Shown piece after piece: positions 27,838 through 40,177 of a stretch of DNA of 64,000 bases. The first letter of the stretch is position 1, and every line of letters starts with the position of its first letter. The notes beneath the pieces were generated by a model. It made no database searches, was not told the DNA's origin, and worked only from the letters and a program-made list of their open reading frames with translations. Both the position numbers and the translations under genes were made by a program. The DNA comes from Belliella baltica DSM 15883. Its GTDB lineage: Bacteria > Bacteroidota > Bacteroidia > Cytophagales > Cyclobacteriaceae. Where the stretch lies: NCBI RefSeq assembly GCF_000265405.1, contig NC_018010.1:4132596-4196595 (forward strand). The letters are read 5' to 3'.

Positions 27838-27911
27838 TCGGGGTGGCAGGATTCGAACCTACGACCTCCACATCCCAAATGTGGCGCGATACCGGGCTAC
27901 GCTACACCCCG
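27838..27911 (-). tRNA. tRNA-Pro (TGG)
   Basis: 74 bases. Acceptor CGGGGTG / CACCCCG, A discriminator, anticodon stem CCACA/TGTGG around TTTGGGA giving anticodon TGG, T loop TTCGAAT. Confidence 0.96.
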
Positions 27912-27964
27912 AACTTTAATAATTATACTTTCAAATTTTTTAACTCCTTATGAGTTATTAACAG

Positions 27965-28037
27965 TGATCCCGCTGGGGCTCGAACCCAGGACCCATACAT
28001 TAAAAGTGTATTGCTCTACCAGCTGAGCTACGGAATC
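27965..28037 (-). tRNA. tRNA-Lys (TTT), copy 1 of 2
   Basis: Identical to the tRNA at 27453-27525, with the same acceptor, anticodon TTT and absence of CCA. It is first in transcription order Lys-Pro-Arg-Lys. Confidence 0.97.
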
Positions 28038-28148
28038 ATTTTGATCAATATCATCTCTAACTTTTAAGAGACTTTTAACGGTTTTTGATTTGTTTTTTGT
28101 CGAATCATTGCCGTAATTGGACTGCAAATTTAAGCGGACTATTTTAAA

Positions 28149-28877
28149 ATGCAAAACTCAAAGGCAATCTTTCTTACAAAATTTACAATAATTTTATTGA
28201 TGTTTTCACAAAGCTTTAATTGTCAAGCCAATACAATTAGCCTCCAAAACGCAGATTCTTTGTTTAAAACCAATAACTACCAAGAAGCTATGGCTGTTTA
28301 TGAAAACTTACTCCAAAATGATGAAGTTTTCTCTCCTGCAATGCTCCTGAAAATGGCTTATATTTCTGAAGGAAAAGGAGATTTTTCAAAGGCAAGTTTT
28401 TATCTAGCTAAATACTACGACATTAACCCTAATCCAAGAGTTATCACAAAAATCAAAACGCTAACAGAGCAGCCAAATCTGGTTGGATATGAAATTACTG
28501 ACTGGGATAGATTTTTCAAATTCACTTCTGACCTACAACAAGAAATCACTTTGGTATTTCTAAGTTTATTGTTGATATCCTTTATCTTACTTTTCATTTT
28601 TCAGCAAAAAGCTAACAAACCCAAATACTATGTCCCCAGTATTATCCTAATCTTCTTGGTTTTTGCTAGCAATAATTTTCTCAAACGATCATCCACAGGA
28701 ATTGTGACTGGCAGTCCTACAATCATAATGGATAAACCAACAGCAGGAGGGAAATTGATAAAAAATGTAGATCCAGGACACCGGGTAATCATAAAATCTT
28801 CAAAGGATATCTGGTATGAAATAGAATGGGGAAAACAAAAAGCATTCGTCAAAAAAGAGAGCATCACTAAACTTTAA
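28149..28877 (+). CDS. TPR and SH3-like membrane protein
   Basis: 242 residues. A signal peptide or anchor (about 8-27) is followed by two TPR-like helical pairs (about 32-105; ADSLFKTNNYQEAMAVYENLLQNDE), two membrane helices (about 130-152 and 160-175), and a C-terminal bacterial SH3-like domain (about 180-242; GKLIKNVDPGHRVIIKSSKDIWYEIEWG, AFVKKESI). The layout recalls BatE-type proteins, but no bat genes are nearby, so the role is unknown. It stands alone, divergent from the tRNA cluster. Confidence 0.75.
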   Translation: MQNSKAIFLTKFTIILLMFSQSFNCQANTISLQNADSLFKTNNYQEAMAVYENLLQNDEVFSPAMLLKMAYISEGKGDFSKASFYLAKYYDINPNPRVITKIKTLTEQPNLVGYEITDWDRFFKFTSDLQQEITLVFLSLLLISFILLFIFQQKANKPKYYVPSIILIFLVFASNNFLKRSSTGIVTGSPTIIMDKPTAGGKLIKNVDPGHRVIIKSSKDIWYEIEWGKQKAFVKKESITKL

Positions 28878-28889
28878 CTTTCTCAAAAG

Positions 28890-29519
28890 CTAAAAATCAA
28901 GTGCATCTAAAGTTTTGAAATGGCCATTCATCCTTATTTTAGCTTTTGCTCGCTCAACTTCTCTTAAAACAGGAATCACCTTAATGAAATGCTTGATTAA
29001 AAACTGAATCCGCATGCTCTCTTTCCTCATGACAAGTAGCTCGTATTCTTCTTCCAAGGACAACCCAATTTTATGAGTTAATGTAAAAGAATTGATCGCT
29101 AAGGGTATGATGCTTTGAGGCTCGCCAATCAATCTGAAAAATTCTTTTAGATAAAAAATAAATTCATTGTGCAAATGGGCTGCAACTGAAATATCATTTT
29201 CAAAAGGGATTATTTCACCTGCTGCATAGAGTTTGTCTTGAAAAGGGTTTTCAAACCTTATTAATTCATAAACACGAATCACCTTAGTTTTGATATCCAA
29301 TCTACCATCTTCATAGACTTTACTCACTTCCTCCAAATGTACTTCTGAACCAAAAGGCATTAATTTATCTAAATAAACAGACACTCCAAATCTACCATCA
29401 CCTTCGCTTATATCAGCAATCAACTGTTTATAACGAGGCTCAAAAATATGAAGATTAAGATGCTCACCAGGAAAAGCAACTAGTTTGAGTGGAAAAATAG
29501 GAATTATTTCATTTGTCAT
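28890..29519 (-). CDS. LON-type peptidase substrate-binding domain protein
   Basis: About 209 residues from ATG 29519 (an ATG 15 bases earlier is possible). The N-terminal half is a Lon N-domain: IIPIFPLKLVAFPGEHLNLHIFEPRYKQLI, followed by FGVSVYL and RLDIKTKVIRVYEL. There is no AAA or protease domain. Stand-alone Lon-N proteins are common in bacteria and their role is unsettled; they may bind substrates or short peptides. The C-terminal third is helical (HFIKVIPVLREVERAKAKIRM). Confidence 0.85.
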   Translation of the reverse strand: MTNEIIPIFPLKLVAFPGEHLNLHIFEPRYKQLIADISEGDGRFGVSVYLDKLMPFGSEVHLEEVSKVYEDGRLDIKTKVIRVYELIRFENPFQDKLYAAGEIIPFENDISVAAHLHNEFIFYLKEFFRLIGEPQSIIPLAINSFTLTHKIGLSLEEEYELLVMRKESMRIQFLIKHFIKVIPVLREVERAKAKIRMNGHFKTLDALDF

Positions 29520-29592
29520 ATCTTTCCAACTCATTATGCTTGATAAAGTTACTGATTAGAATGTTCTCAAATTAAAAAAGTTGATATAGAGG

Positions 29593-29618
29593 AACTTGAT
29601 TTCTTTATAAATCAAGTT
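29593..29618. terminator. Weak terminator-like hairpin
   Basis: AACTTGATTT / AAATCAAGTT, 10 bp with a 6-base loop, between two minus-strand genes. It lacks a good T run, so termination is uncertain. Confidence 0.4.
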
Positions 29619-29638
29619 TAAAAATTACGAATGATGAA

Positions 29639-30298
29639 TCAACCATCCTCTTCTTCCAATTCTTCTTGCAAACTCAAGATTTGTTGTGGCGACATATACA
29701 AGTCTCTAATTTTATTTCGATAAGCTTCATCAAAACCCTCCTGATTAAGAATGTAATTTTTTAAGGATAGAATTTGATAACCCATACCGCAAGAAATCGC
29801 ATAAGTATCTGCAGCTATTTCAGCTTCTGTAAGCTTTTTGTTTGACACAATGTATCTCATTCCGAAATGCATTAAATTCGTCGTACTACGGTTCTTATAA
29901 TCCATTATATGACCCAACTCATGACCTATCCAACCTACCAGAACATCATGCGGAACTTCTTCAATCAAAATGCTTTCATCACCAAGGTTCATTGCTCTAG
30001 TAATTTTAATTCTATACTCCCGTGTTTCTTTTCCCGTCACGAGTAAGGTCATCACTCTTGGTTGTGCTTGCATTACTGAACCTTTGATTTTATCCTTAAA
30101 TTCAAAATCAATATGAACTCCTGCCAATTCAGGAAAATAAGACAATGCTTCAATGACAACATCCTTTATTTCTACCGGTATTATCTTATTATCAACTTTC
30201 AACTTTTCTAAAGAAGATTGATTTTCTGATATTGAATCAGTAAGATTTGGCAGAGATGCTGTGATAAACAGAAGTAAATTTAAAAGGAGTGTTAACAT
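29639..30298 (-). CDS. Secreted putative zinc metallopeptidase
   Basis: 219 residues. A signal peptide (about 1-16) precedes a compact domain with VGWIGHELGHIMDYKNRS, an HExxH zinc site near residue 125. A downstream LTEAEIAADTYAISCGMG helix supplies a candidate third ligand (Glu or Asp in EAEIAAD), as in M48-like gluzincins. The mature protein is periplasmic or secreted. No family name is certain; it is smaller than typical M48 peptidases and lacks their membrane helices. Its own promoter is likely, since the gap to gapA is 170 bases with a terminator. Confidence 0.75.
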   Translation of the reverse strand: MLTLLLNLLLFITASLPNLTDSISENQSSLEKLKVDNKIIPVEIKDVVIEALSYFPELAGVHIDFEFKDKIKGSVMQAQPRVMTLLVTGKETREYRIKITRAMNLGDESILIEEVPHDVLVGWIGHELGHIMDYKNRSTTNLMHFGMRYIVSNKKLTEAEIAADTYAISCGMGYQILSLKNYILNQEGFDEAYRNKIRDLYMSPQQILSLQEELEEEDG

Positions 30299-30380
30299 AA
30301 TTGGAACTCTTAATTATCAATCCTTATTTTAACGAAAAAATTACATAATTCAAAAAATAATACAGAGAATAAAGAAAAAA

Positions 30381-30442
30381 TCCCAAAAAGAGTCAAATCA
30401 AATAGCTTTATATTAAAACTTTTTGTTTTTATCTTTTTGGGA
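30381..30442 (-). terminator. Probable terminator of the GAPDH gene
   Basis: Arms TCCCAAAAAG / CTTTTTGGGA (10 bp perfect) with a long 42-base AT-rich loop, 26 bases beyond the GAPDH stop. The long loop lowers confidence. Confidence 0.45.
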
Positions 30443-30467
30443 AATCTAAAATCTTAATTCATTAAAA

Positions 30468-31783
<1,316 letters not shown>

Positions 31784-32671
31784 ATGTTTGTACAAGCTAT
31801 TTCAAAAGTATCAGGATTTACGAGAGCGATTCATTCCATTAGCAGGAGCTACAAGGGTGAAAAAATCATTCCAGGAGCAGCAACTTTGTTTTTTGTAAAC
31901 GATGAAGGGTTTGCTATTACCTGCAAACACGTCGTACAATGGCTTTCTCAAGGGATGCAGATGGGAAAACATTATACAGCCTTCAAAGAAGAGTTAAATA
32001 GGATCCCAAAAGATGGACGCTTCAAGGAAACGCTAAGAAACCTAGAGACAAAATATAAATTAGAAGAAAATAGTCCTATTCAGATGAAAACAACTTTTGT
32101 TGACTGTATTGATCAAATATCTGGATTAACTTGGCATCTTCACCCCGATTATGACCTAGCAATAATCAAATTCAACGATTTCAATAAACTGCTTTACCAA
32201 GGTCATGCGGTTTTCCCAAAAGACTCCAACAACATCAATCAAGGCAAGTTTTTATGCAGACTTGGTTTTCCTTTCCCCGAATTCAACAACTTTAGATTCA
32301 ATCCTGAAAAAGACGATATCGAGTGGACCAATGAAGGTGTAAAAGCTTCACCAAGATTTCCGATAGACGGAATGCTTACTCGATTTATTGGTGATGCAAA
32401 AGGTGTAAAATATGGTATTGAAATGAGCACACCTGGACTAAGAGGACAAAGCGGTGGGCCTCTTTTTGATGAAAATGGAATCGTTTATGGAATGCAAAGC
32501 AGAACAAAGCACCTCCACCTTGGCTTTGATATCGAAGACAAAGAAATCATCACCAAAGGCAAAACAAAAAAAATCAATGATTATTCCTTTATCCATTTAG
32601 GCGAATGTATTCATGTTGATGTGATCAAATCTTTTCTTACGCAACATCAAGTAAAATTCACAGAAGTATAA
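31784..32671 (+). CDS. Trypsin-like serine protease (S1-fold), cytoplasmic-looking
   Basis: 295 residues with a chymotrypsin-fold triad in order: His in AITCKHVVQW (~residue 48), Asp in HPDYDLAIIKF (~126) and Ser in LRGQSGGPLFDENG (~222). No PDZ domain, no signal peptide and no membrane helix are visible, unlike DegP/HtrA. A long helical insertion (about 60-110) separates the His and Asp strands. It may act on cytoplasmic proteins or be exported by another route. Target unknown. It is monocistronic with a strong terminator. Confidence 0.82.
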   Translation: MFVQAISKVSGFTRAIHSISRSYKGEKIIPGAATLFFVNDEGFAITCKHVVQWLSQGMQMGKHYTAFKEELNRIPKDGRFKETLRNLETKYKLEENSPIQMKTTFVDCIDQISGLTWHLHPDYDLAIIKFNDFNKLLYQGHAVFPKDSNNINQGKFLCRLGFPFPEFNNFRFNPEKDDIEWTNEGVKASPRFPIDGMLTRFIGDAKGVKYGIEMSTPGLRGQSGGPLFDENGIVYGMQSRTKHLHLGFDIEDKEIITKGKTKKINDYSFIHLGECIHVDVIKSFLTQHQVKFTEV

Positions 32672-32673
32672 AC

Positions 32674-32704
32674 AAAAAAAGCAGCTTCAGAAGCTGCTTT
32701 TTTT
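32674..32704. terminator. Bidirectional terminator
   Basis: Perfect 14-bp arms (A7 GCAGCTT and complement) with a CAG loop, between the convergent serine protease and isocitrate dehydrogenase genes. Confidence 0.92.
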
Positions 32705-32725
32705 GTTTAATTATTTAACATTATC

Positions 32726-35038
<2,313 letters not shown>

Positions 35039-35133
35039 TTAAAATTCGGGCTAAATTAATCAAAATATCGCAGTTTCAAATATTGATTGAGAACATTGAA
35101 ATTTCAAGAGACGGATTAATATCTGAGACAAGA

Positions 35134-35931
35134 TTATAAGATATTAAATTGATCAGCATCTTTCCATGCTGGGAATTTGTCTCTATATGTACGTAAATCA
35201 TTTGCATCAAATTCGACAATCAGAGTCTCTTCTTTGTCTTCAGAATAGACCATTTGCTCACCTTTGAAATTATATGCTGCTGAGTGACCAGAGTATGGGA
35301 CTTGATTACCATCTTCTCCTACTCTATTTACTCCTAAAGCGTATGCTAAATTTTCCACTGCCCTAGCTTGAAGCAAAATGTCCCAAGCTTTGATTCTTGG
35401 CTTGGGCCAACTTGCTATATAAACACAAATATCATATTCCATTAAACCTTCATCAGATGAATTTCTAGACCAAACTGGAAATCTCAAATCATAGCATACT
35501 TGTGGAAGAATCTTCCAGCCATTCAATTCAAAAATCTTCCTGACTTTACCCATGGAATAAATTTCATCTTCATTAGCCATTCTAAAAAGATGTCTCTTAT
35601 CATACCAAAGTAATTCTCCGTCTGGTTTTGCCCAAAGCATTCGATTGAAAAAATTACCATTTTCTTGGATAATTACGCTTCCTGTGACTGCGGACTGCGT
35701 TTGAGAAGCCATTTGCTTGAGCCATTTACAAGCTGTGAAATTCATCGGTTCTGCCATTTCCGAAGCATCCATGGTAAATCCTGTTGAAAACATTTCAGGC
35801 AATACAATCAGATCAACATTCTCCTCAATTTCCCATATTTTCTCTTCCAACATCGCAAAATTCGCGGTCTTATCTTTCCAATGAAGAGCTGTTTGAATCA
35901 ATGCTATTTTTAATTTTGGAAGAGACTTCAT
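35134..35931 (-). CDS. Carbon-nitrogen hydrolase, omega-amidase type (YafV/NIT2-like)
   Basis: 265 residues of the nitrilase superfamily. Catalytic triad: Glu in LIVLPEMFSTGF (~residue 46), Lys in LLWYDKRHLF (~114) and Cys in PQVCYDLRFPVWSRN (~148). The residues around each site match omega-amidases that hydrolyse 2-oxoglutaramate or 2-oxosuccinamate and repair metabolites made by transaminases. It is cytoplasmic and monocistronic, located between icd and def. The exact substrate is inferred. Confidence 0.88.
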   Translation of the reverse strand: MKSLPKLKIALIQTALHWKDKTANFAMLEEKIWEIEENVDLIVLPEMFSTGFTMDASEMAEPMNFTACKWLKQMASQTQSAVTGSVIIQENGNFFNRMLWAKPDGELLWYDKRHLFRMANEDEIYSMGKVRKIFELNGWKILPQVCYDLRFPVWSRNSSDEGLMEYDICVYIASWPKPRIKAWDILLQARAVENLAYALGVNRVGEDGNQVPYSGHSAAYNFKGEQMVYSEDKEETLIVEFDANDLRTYRDKFPAWKDADQFNIL

Positions 35932-36014
35932 TTTTTTTTAAATCGAATTTTGAAGTAGTTTAATAGGTGAAATGCCAATGAACTATTTTCAATAGAAAGA
36001 ATCAAAATTATTAA

Positions 36015-36569
36015 TTATCTCAAGGGATAAATCATTCTATAATCTGTAGGTACTTTACCTTTACTGACTTCTATTAGCTTTGATTGCACGAGTCTTTTTT
36101 TAAGCCCTTTCAAGTAATCTATAAAAAGAATACCTTCTAAGTGATCATATTCATGTTGAATAACTCTTGCTGTCATTCCTGAAAACTCTTCTTCTCTCAA
36201 AATCCAGTTTTCATCAAAATATTCAATTGTCAACTTTTCAGGCCTTATGATTTCTGCTCTTACTTCAGGTATAGACAAACACCCCTCCTCAAAACCATAA
36301 TTATCGCCATATTCATCAAGTATAATTGGATTAATAAAAGCCCTTCTTATACCTTTTTCTTCATCATTTTCATCTAACATCAATGAACTGTCAATCACAA
36401 AAAGCCTGACCCCTTGATTGATCTGAGGAGCAGCTAATCCAACACCACTGGCATGATCCATAGTGCTAAACATATCTTTGATTAAATCAGATACATCTTC
36501 ATTATCATGAATCTCTTCTGCTTCTTTTTTTAGAATTGGATTGCCATATGCTACAATCGGGTAAATCAT
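36015..36569 (-). CDS. def: Peptide deformylase
   Basis: 184 residues. The three metal-site motifs are complete: GVGLAAPQI (~52), EEGCLSIPEV (Cys ligand, ~108) and VIQHEYDHLEG (two His ligands and catalytic Glu, ~150). It removes the N-formyl group from nascent proteins. Its ATG overlaps the ruvX stop by 4 bases, so it is the last gene of a hemerythrin-ruvX-def operon. Confidence 0.96.
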   Translation of the reverse strand: MIYPIVAYGNPILKKEAEEIHDNEDVSDLIKDMFSTMDHASGVGLAAPQINQGVRLFVIDSSLMLDENDEEKGIRRAFINPIILDEYGDNYGFEEGCLSIPEVRAEIIRPEKLTIEYFDENWILREEEFSGMTARVIQHEYDHLEGILFIDYLKGLKKRLVQSKLIEVSKGKVPTDYRMIYPLR

Positions 36570-36979
36570 AATTGCTGTAAATAGGTTTGAAGTATAATAG
36601 CCGCACTGATTTTATCTAAGTTGCCAGCTTTTTCTTTTCTGTCTTTTTTTTTACTCCCCATGGCAATCATACTCTGCATCGCCATTTTAGAAGTATATCT
36701 TTCATCTATTAGGATGATTTTTTTCTCTGGAAATAATTTCCCTAATCTATCCTTTAAGCTGATCACTCTAGGTGTCATTTCATTGTCAGAACCATTAAGT
36801 GATTTTGGATATCCGATGACGATCGTTTCAACCTCTTCTTTTTTGAAATATTGGGTGAGGTAATCAGCAAGTTTGCTTGTTTCCACTGTTTCCAATGGAT
36901 TAGCAGTAATCTTAAGCACATCCGTAACGGCTAATCCCGTCCTTTTAGTTCCCAAATCAATAGCAATAACTCTTCCCAT
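36566..36979 (-). CDS. ruvX: Putative pre-16S rRNA nuclease / Holliday junction resolvase-like YqgF
   Basis: 137 residues from ATG 36979 (a TTG one codon earlier is also in frame). The RNase H-like core includes VIAIDLGTKRTGLAV, TIVIGYPKSLNGSDNEMTPRV and ILIDERYTSKMA, with the acidic catalytic residues in these blocks. It processes the 5' end of 16S rRNA in other bacteria. The start shares a TGATG with the end of the hemerythrin gene and the stop overlaps def, so all three are coupled. Confidence 0.93.
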   Translation of the reverse strand: MGRVIAIDLGTKRTGLAVTDVLKITANPLETVETSKLADYLTQYFKKEEVETIVIGYPKSLNGSDNEMTPRVISLKDRLGKLFPEKKIILIDERYTSKMAMQSMIAMGSKKKDRKEKAGNLDKISAAIILQTYLQQL

Positions 36980-37737
36980 CAATTGCTTTTAATCTGTTTT
37001 TTCAATTGCCTAAGCACTTCTCTCTCTAGCTCCACTGCTTTAGGAAAAAGTAACTCGTCCTCAATTCTCGCATGAATCACCAACTCTCTCTCAAAGTTCT
37101 GCAATTCATTGTACAAAATCTTCATGCTCAATGGAGCATCCTCAGACAGGATGTAGTTTTTGGTGAGTTTTCTAATTCCAACCATTTCATCATCATGATC
37201 TTCGTGGGCATGAGCCAAATTAGCTATTGGACTCTCTTCCAAAATTTTAAGAGCATCATTCAAGCTAAATTGACCCGTTTCAATTTCATGTAACAGGTAA
37301 ATTCTTTTGAAGACCCTGCTTTCTTCTTCATGAATATGATGAATAAAATCTTCGACAAACATTGGAAACATGATTCTTAGGTCTGCCAAAATAGCAGCAA
37401 ATTCTCCATCTAACTTTATACCTGCCACCATATTGGATAAAAACGGCAATTCCTGCCTTACAAAAAAGTAATGTTTCTTTTTTAAATAGGCAACTAAAAC
37501 TTCGATGGGATGTAAGTATAGTTCTTCAGCTTTGGGCTCTTTTCTATTTGCCCATACTTCCAGTTCTCCTACTAGTTGATCTGGATTTACTTTAAATTTT
37601 TTGCATACTTCTTGCAAAGAGTTCTCTTCATATTGATAAAAATTAATTCCAAAATAGTGTAATACCGAAGCAAACACGTAATTTTCAGACACAAGGTCTT
37701 TAATTGGTGTTTTGTGTATTTCTTTTGGATTCAACAT
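36979..37737 (-). CDS. Hemerythrin-domain protein of the RIC/ScdA (YtfE) type
   Basis: About 252 residues from ATG 37737 (MLNPKEIHKTPIKDLV); an upstream ATG at 37776 is less likely. The N-terminal ~60 residues (LVSENYVFASVLHYFGINFYQY) align in position with the ScdA_N/DUF542 domain but lack its usual Cys motif. The rest is a four-helix hemerythrin domain with His/Glu ligands in FIHHIHEEESRVF, NLAHAHEDHDDE and HARIEDELLFPKAVELE. Relatives repair iron-sulfur clusters under nitrosative stress. Since the Cys site is missing, that function is uncertain. It heads the operon with ruvX and def. Confidence 0.78.
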   Translation of the reverse strand: MLNPKEIHKTPIKDLVSENYVFASVLHYFGINFYQYEENSLQEVCKKFKVNPDQLVGELEVWANRKEPKAEELYLHPIEVLVAYLKKKHYFFVRQELPFLSNMVAGIKLDGEFAAILADLRIMFPMFVEDFIHHIHEEESRVFKRIYLLHEIETGQFSLNDALKILEESPIANLAHAHEDHDDEMVGIRKLTKNYILSEDAPLSMKILYNELQNFERELVIHARIEDELLFPKAVELEREVLRQLKKQIKSN

Positions 37738-37816
37738 AAATGTAAAAGTAAAGTTTTTTGATAGAAAATGCCGCAATTCTTTATCTAAATTGAAATTGTT
37801 GCGTTTATAAAAACGA

Positions 37817-37849
37817 ATTGGACTTAAATGGAGTTTAATATTATATTTG
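37817..37849 (+). promoter_or_regulatory. Candidate Bacteroidota promoter for the S41 protease gene
   Basis: ATTG at 37817-37820 and TATATTTG at 37842-37849 (consensus TAnnTTTG) with 21 bases between, about 44 bases before the GTG start. Confidence 0.55.
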
Positions 37850-37892
37850 AAGAATTGCCTTAAAATAAAGTCATAAAAAACAAGAGGATATC

Positions 37893-39533
37893 GTGAGCGA
37901 AATTAAAAACACAAAAGCACAAGTACGTCTTCCAATCATCATCGCTTTAGCAATAGCTGGTGGAATTTGGGTAGGAGCTACTTTTGCAGAACCCAAAACT
38001 GATAGAAATGACCTGAAAGCAGCAATTTATAAACTTCAGGAGATTATCACTTACATCAACCGTGATTATGTAGATAGTGTCAATACCAATGAATTGGTTG
38101 AATTTGGAATTGAAAGTATGCTTGAAAAGCTTGATCCCCATTCTAGTTATATTCCTGCGAAAGATGCTGCTTTAGCCAAATCTCAATTGGAAGGAAATTT
38201 TGATGGAATTGGTGTAGAATTCGGTATCATCAGAGATACGATTTATGTAGTTGCTCCTTTGACAGGCGGGCCTTCTGAGAAATTAGGAATTCAATCTGGC
38301 GATCAAATTATCAAAGTTGATGGAAAAACAGTAGCTGGCACAGGCATCACAAATAATGATGTATTCAGTCTACTTCGAGGACCAAGCGGAAGTGTTGTAG
38401 AAGTTGATATCAGAAGAAAATCACAAAAAGACTTATTAAAATTTGATATTGTAAGGGATAAAATACCACAATATTCAATCAATGCATCCTACATGATCAA
38501 TGATGAAATAGGTTACATTAAAGTCACTAGATTCGCTGCTACCACGTATGAAGAATTCCAAAAATCAGTAGCTGAATTAAAAGAAAAAGGAATGAAAAAG
38601 CTTGTTCTCGATCTTCAAAGTAACCCAGGTGGATACATGGGAGCTGCAATCAATATGGCCGATGAAATTCTAGGATCAAATGCTGTAATCGTTTCTCAAG
38701 AGGGCAAAACTAGTAGATTTAACCAAAAAGCTTATGCAGTAAAGCAAGGGAGTTTTGAAGATGGATCTGTGATTGTATTGATAAATGAAGGGAGTGCAAG
38801 TGCATCTGAGATTGTAGCAGGAGCGATTCAGGATAATGATAGAGGATTGATCGTTGGAAGAAGATCCTTTGGAAAAGGATTGGTTCAAATGCCAATTGAC
38901 TTATCTGATGGTGCAGAGTTGAGATTAACAATAGCAAGATATTACACCCCTTCAGGTAGATCTATCCAAAAACCTTATGGTGATGATGAAGAAGATTATA
39001 GCCTTGACTGGATCAAAAGATTTGAACATGGTGAGTTTTTCTCCGCCGATAGTGTGAAGTTTAATGACAGTTTACGCTACGAGACTACTTCAGGAAGAGC
39101 AGTATATGGAGGAGGCGGAATTATGCCTGACTTCTTTGTTCCACTAGATACAACCATGTCAAGCGCTTATGTCAATAGATTATTCAATTCTGATTCTGCA
39201 AGAGAATTTATCCTAGATTACTTAGACAAGAATAAAAAACAATTTGAAGGAATGAGCTTTGAAGACTATTACAGCAATTACCAAGTGTCTGATGCAATGC
39301 TTAAAGGCTTGGTAAAAGTTGGAGAGAGAAACAAAGTAAAATATGACGAGAAGGATTTCAACAAGTCTAAGGAGTATCTAAAAATACTTGTGAAAGCTAA
39401 TATGAGCCGAAACATATTCGATGATAACGCATATTACAAAGTGATTAACGATATCAATGAAATATATTTGCAGGCTATTAAGCTTTTTGATGAAGCAGAG
39501 AAGCTTGCACTTTCTGCAAAGAAAAGTGAATAA
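37893..39533 (+). CDS. S41 family C-terminal processing peptidase
   Basis: 546 residues from a GTG start (MSEIKNTK). An N-terminal membrane anchor (about 13-30) is followed by the S41 N-domain (TYINRDYVDSVNTNEL), a PDZ domain (about 85-170; GDQIIKVDGKTVAGTG) and the catalytic core with Ser in INEGSASASEIVAGAIQD and Lys in RRSFGKGLVQ. A ~150-residue helical tail extends past the core. CtpA-type enzymes trim C-termini of periplasmic proteins. It is a single gene with its own promoter candidate and terminator. Confidence 0.95.
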   Translation: MSEIKNTKAQVRLPIIIALAIAGGIWVGATFAEPKTDRNDLKAAIYKLQEIITYINRDYVDSVNTNELVEFGIESMLEKLDPHSSYIPAKDAALAKSQLEGNFDGIGVEFGIIRDTIYVVAPLTGGPSEKLGIQSGDQIIKVDGKTVAGTGITNNDVFSLLRGPSGSVVEVDIRRKSQKDLLKFDIVRDKIPQYSINASYMINDEIGYIKVTRFAATTYEEFQKSVAELKEKGMKKLVLDLQSNPGGYMGAAINMADEILGSNAVIVSQEGKTSRFNQKAYAVKQGSFEDGSVIVLINEGSASASEIVAGAIQDNDRGLIVGRRSFGKGLVQMPIDLSDGAELRLTIARYYTPSGRSIQKPYGDDEEDYSLDWIKRFEHGEFFSADSVKFNDSLRYETTSGRAVYGGGGIMPDFFVPLDTTMSSAYVNRLFNSDSAREFILDYLDKNKKQFEGMSFEDYYSNYQVSDAMLKGLVKVGERNKVKYDEKDFNKSKEYLKILVKANMSRNIFDDNAYYKVINDINEIYLQAIKLFDEAEKLALSAKKSE

Positions 39534-39552
39534 TTAACCCTAATGGAAAAAT

Positions 39553-39585
39553 AAAAGGGGAGCCAATTTGAATGGTTCCCCTTTT
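39553..39585 (+). terminator. Terminator of the S41 protease gene
   Basis: Arms AAAAGGGGAGCCA / TGGTTCCCCTTTT (one G-T) and a 7-base loop, then ATTTTG. Confidence 0.85.
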
Positions 39586-39680
39586 ATTTTGCTCTTTAAT
39601 CAATCAGCGGTTTTAGCTTTAACTACAAAGAAGTTTTGGGAAGAAAAAGTTAACTTAGCACCTAGAAGACCCAAAATTTC

Positions 39681-40121
39681 ATGAAACAATACCTTTCAAT
39701 CTTTATCATAAGTCTTTTTTATATGATTCAACCAATCCAAGCCCAAGTGAAAATAACCCACATTGCAGTTTATGTAAGTGATTTGGAACAAAGTGCGGAT
39801 TTTTACCGTGAAGTACTTCATTTCAAAGAAATCGAAGAGCCTTTTAAAGATGGTTTACATGCTTGGTTCGATATTGGAAACAACGTTCAACTCCATATTA
39901 TTGAAGCCGAGTGGCAACCAATTACAATCAATAAAATCAATCATCTCTGCTTCAGCATTCCTGATATGAATGATTTTCTTGCAAACCTTAAAAGACTTAA
40001 TGTTGCTTTTGAAGACTGGCCTGGTCAGCAAGGTAAAATAACCATCAGACCTGATGGTATTCAGCAAATCTACCTCAGAGATCCTGATGGATATTGGATA
40101 GAAATCAATGATGAATATTAA
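39681..40121 (+). CDS. Exported VOC (glyoxalase/bleomycin resistance) family protein
   Basis: 146 residues. A signal peptide (about 1-21, ending IQAQ) precedes one VOC domain: ITHIAVYVSDLEQSADFYREVLHF, then DGLHAWFDIGNNVQLHIIE and QIYLRDPDGYWIEIND. Metal-ligand positions are plausible at His in THIA, His in LHII and Glu in WIEI. Most VOC proteins are cytoplasmic, so export is unusual; the substrate is unknown. The stop codon is the first part of the long terminator palindrome. Confidence 0.85.
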   Translation: MKQYLSIFIISLFYMIQPIQAQVKITHIAVYVSDLEQSADFYREVLHFKEIEEPFKDGLHAWFDIGNNVQLHIIEAEWQPITINKINHLCFSIPDMNDFLANLKRLNVAFEDWPGQQGKITIRPDGIQQIYLRDPDGYWIEINDEY

Positions 40122-40162
40122 AATAAGAGGAGCACTTTGACTCGAAGTGCTCCTCTTATTTT
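40120..40162. terminator. Bidirectional terminator, 18-bp perfect stem
   Basis: Arms AAAATAAGAGGAGCACTT and exact complement, 7-base loop, between convergent VOC and aminopeptidase genes. It includes the last base of the VOC stop codon. Confidence 0.93.
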
Positions 40163-40177
40163 AATCACTAAATTCTA

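Noticed and set aside
27835..28026. 63-codon frame over tRNA-Pro and tRNA-Lys
   Set aside because: Translation of tRNA sequence; not a protein gene.
37893..39533. Tandem use of 5' upstream ATG for the S41 protease
   Set aside because: No ATG is in frame before GTG 37893 that keeps the signal anchor near the N-terminus.
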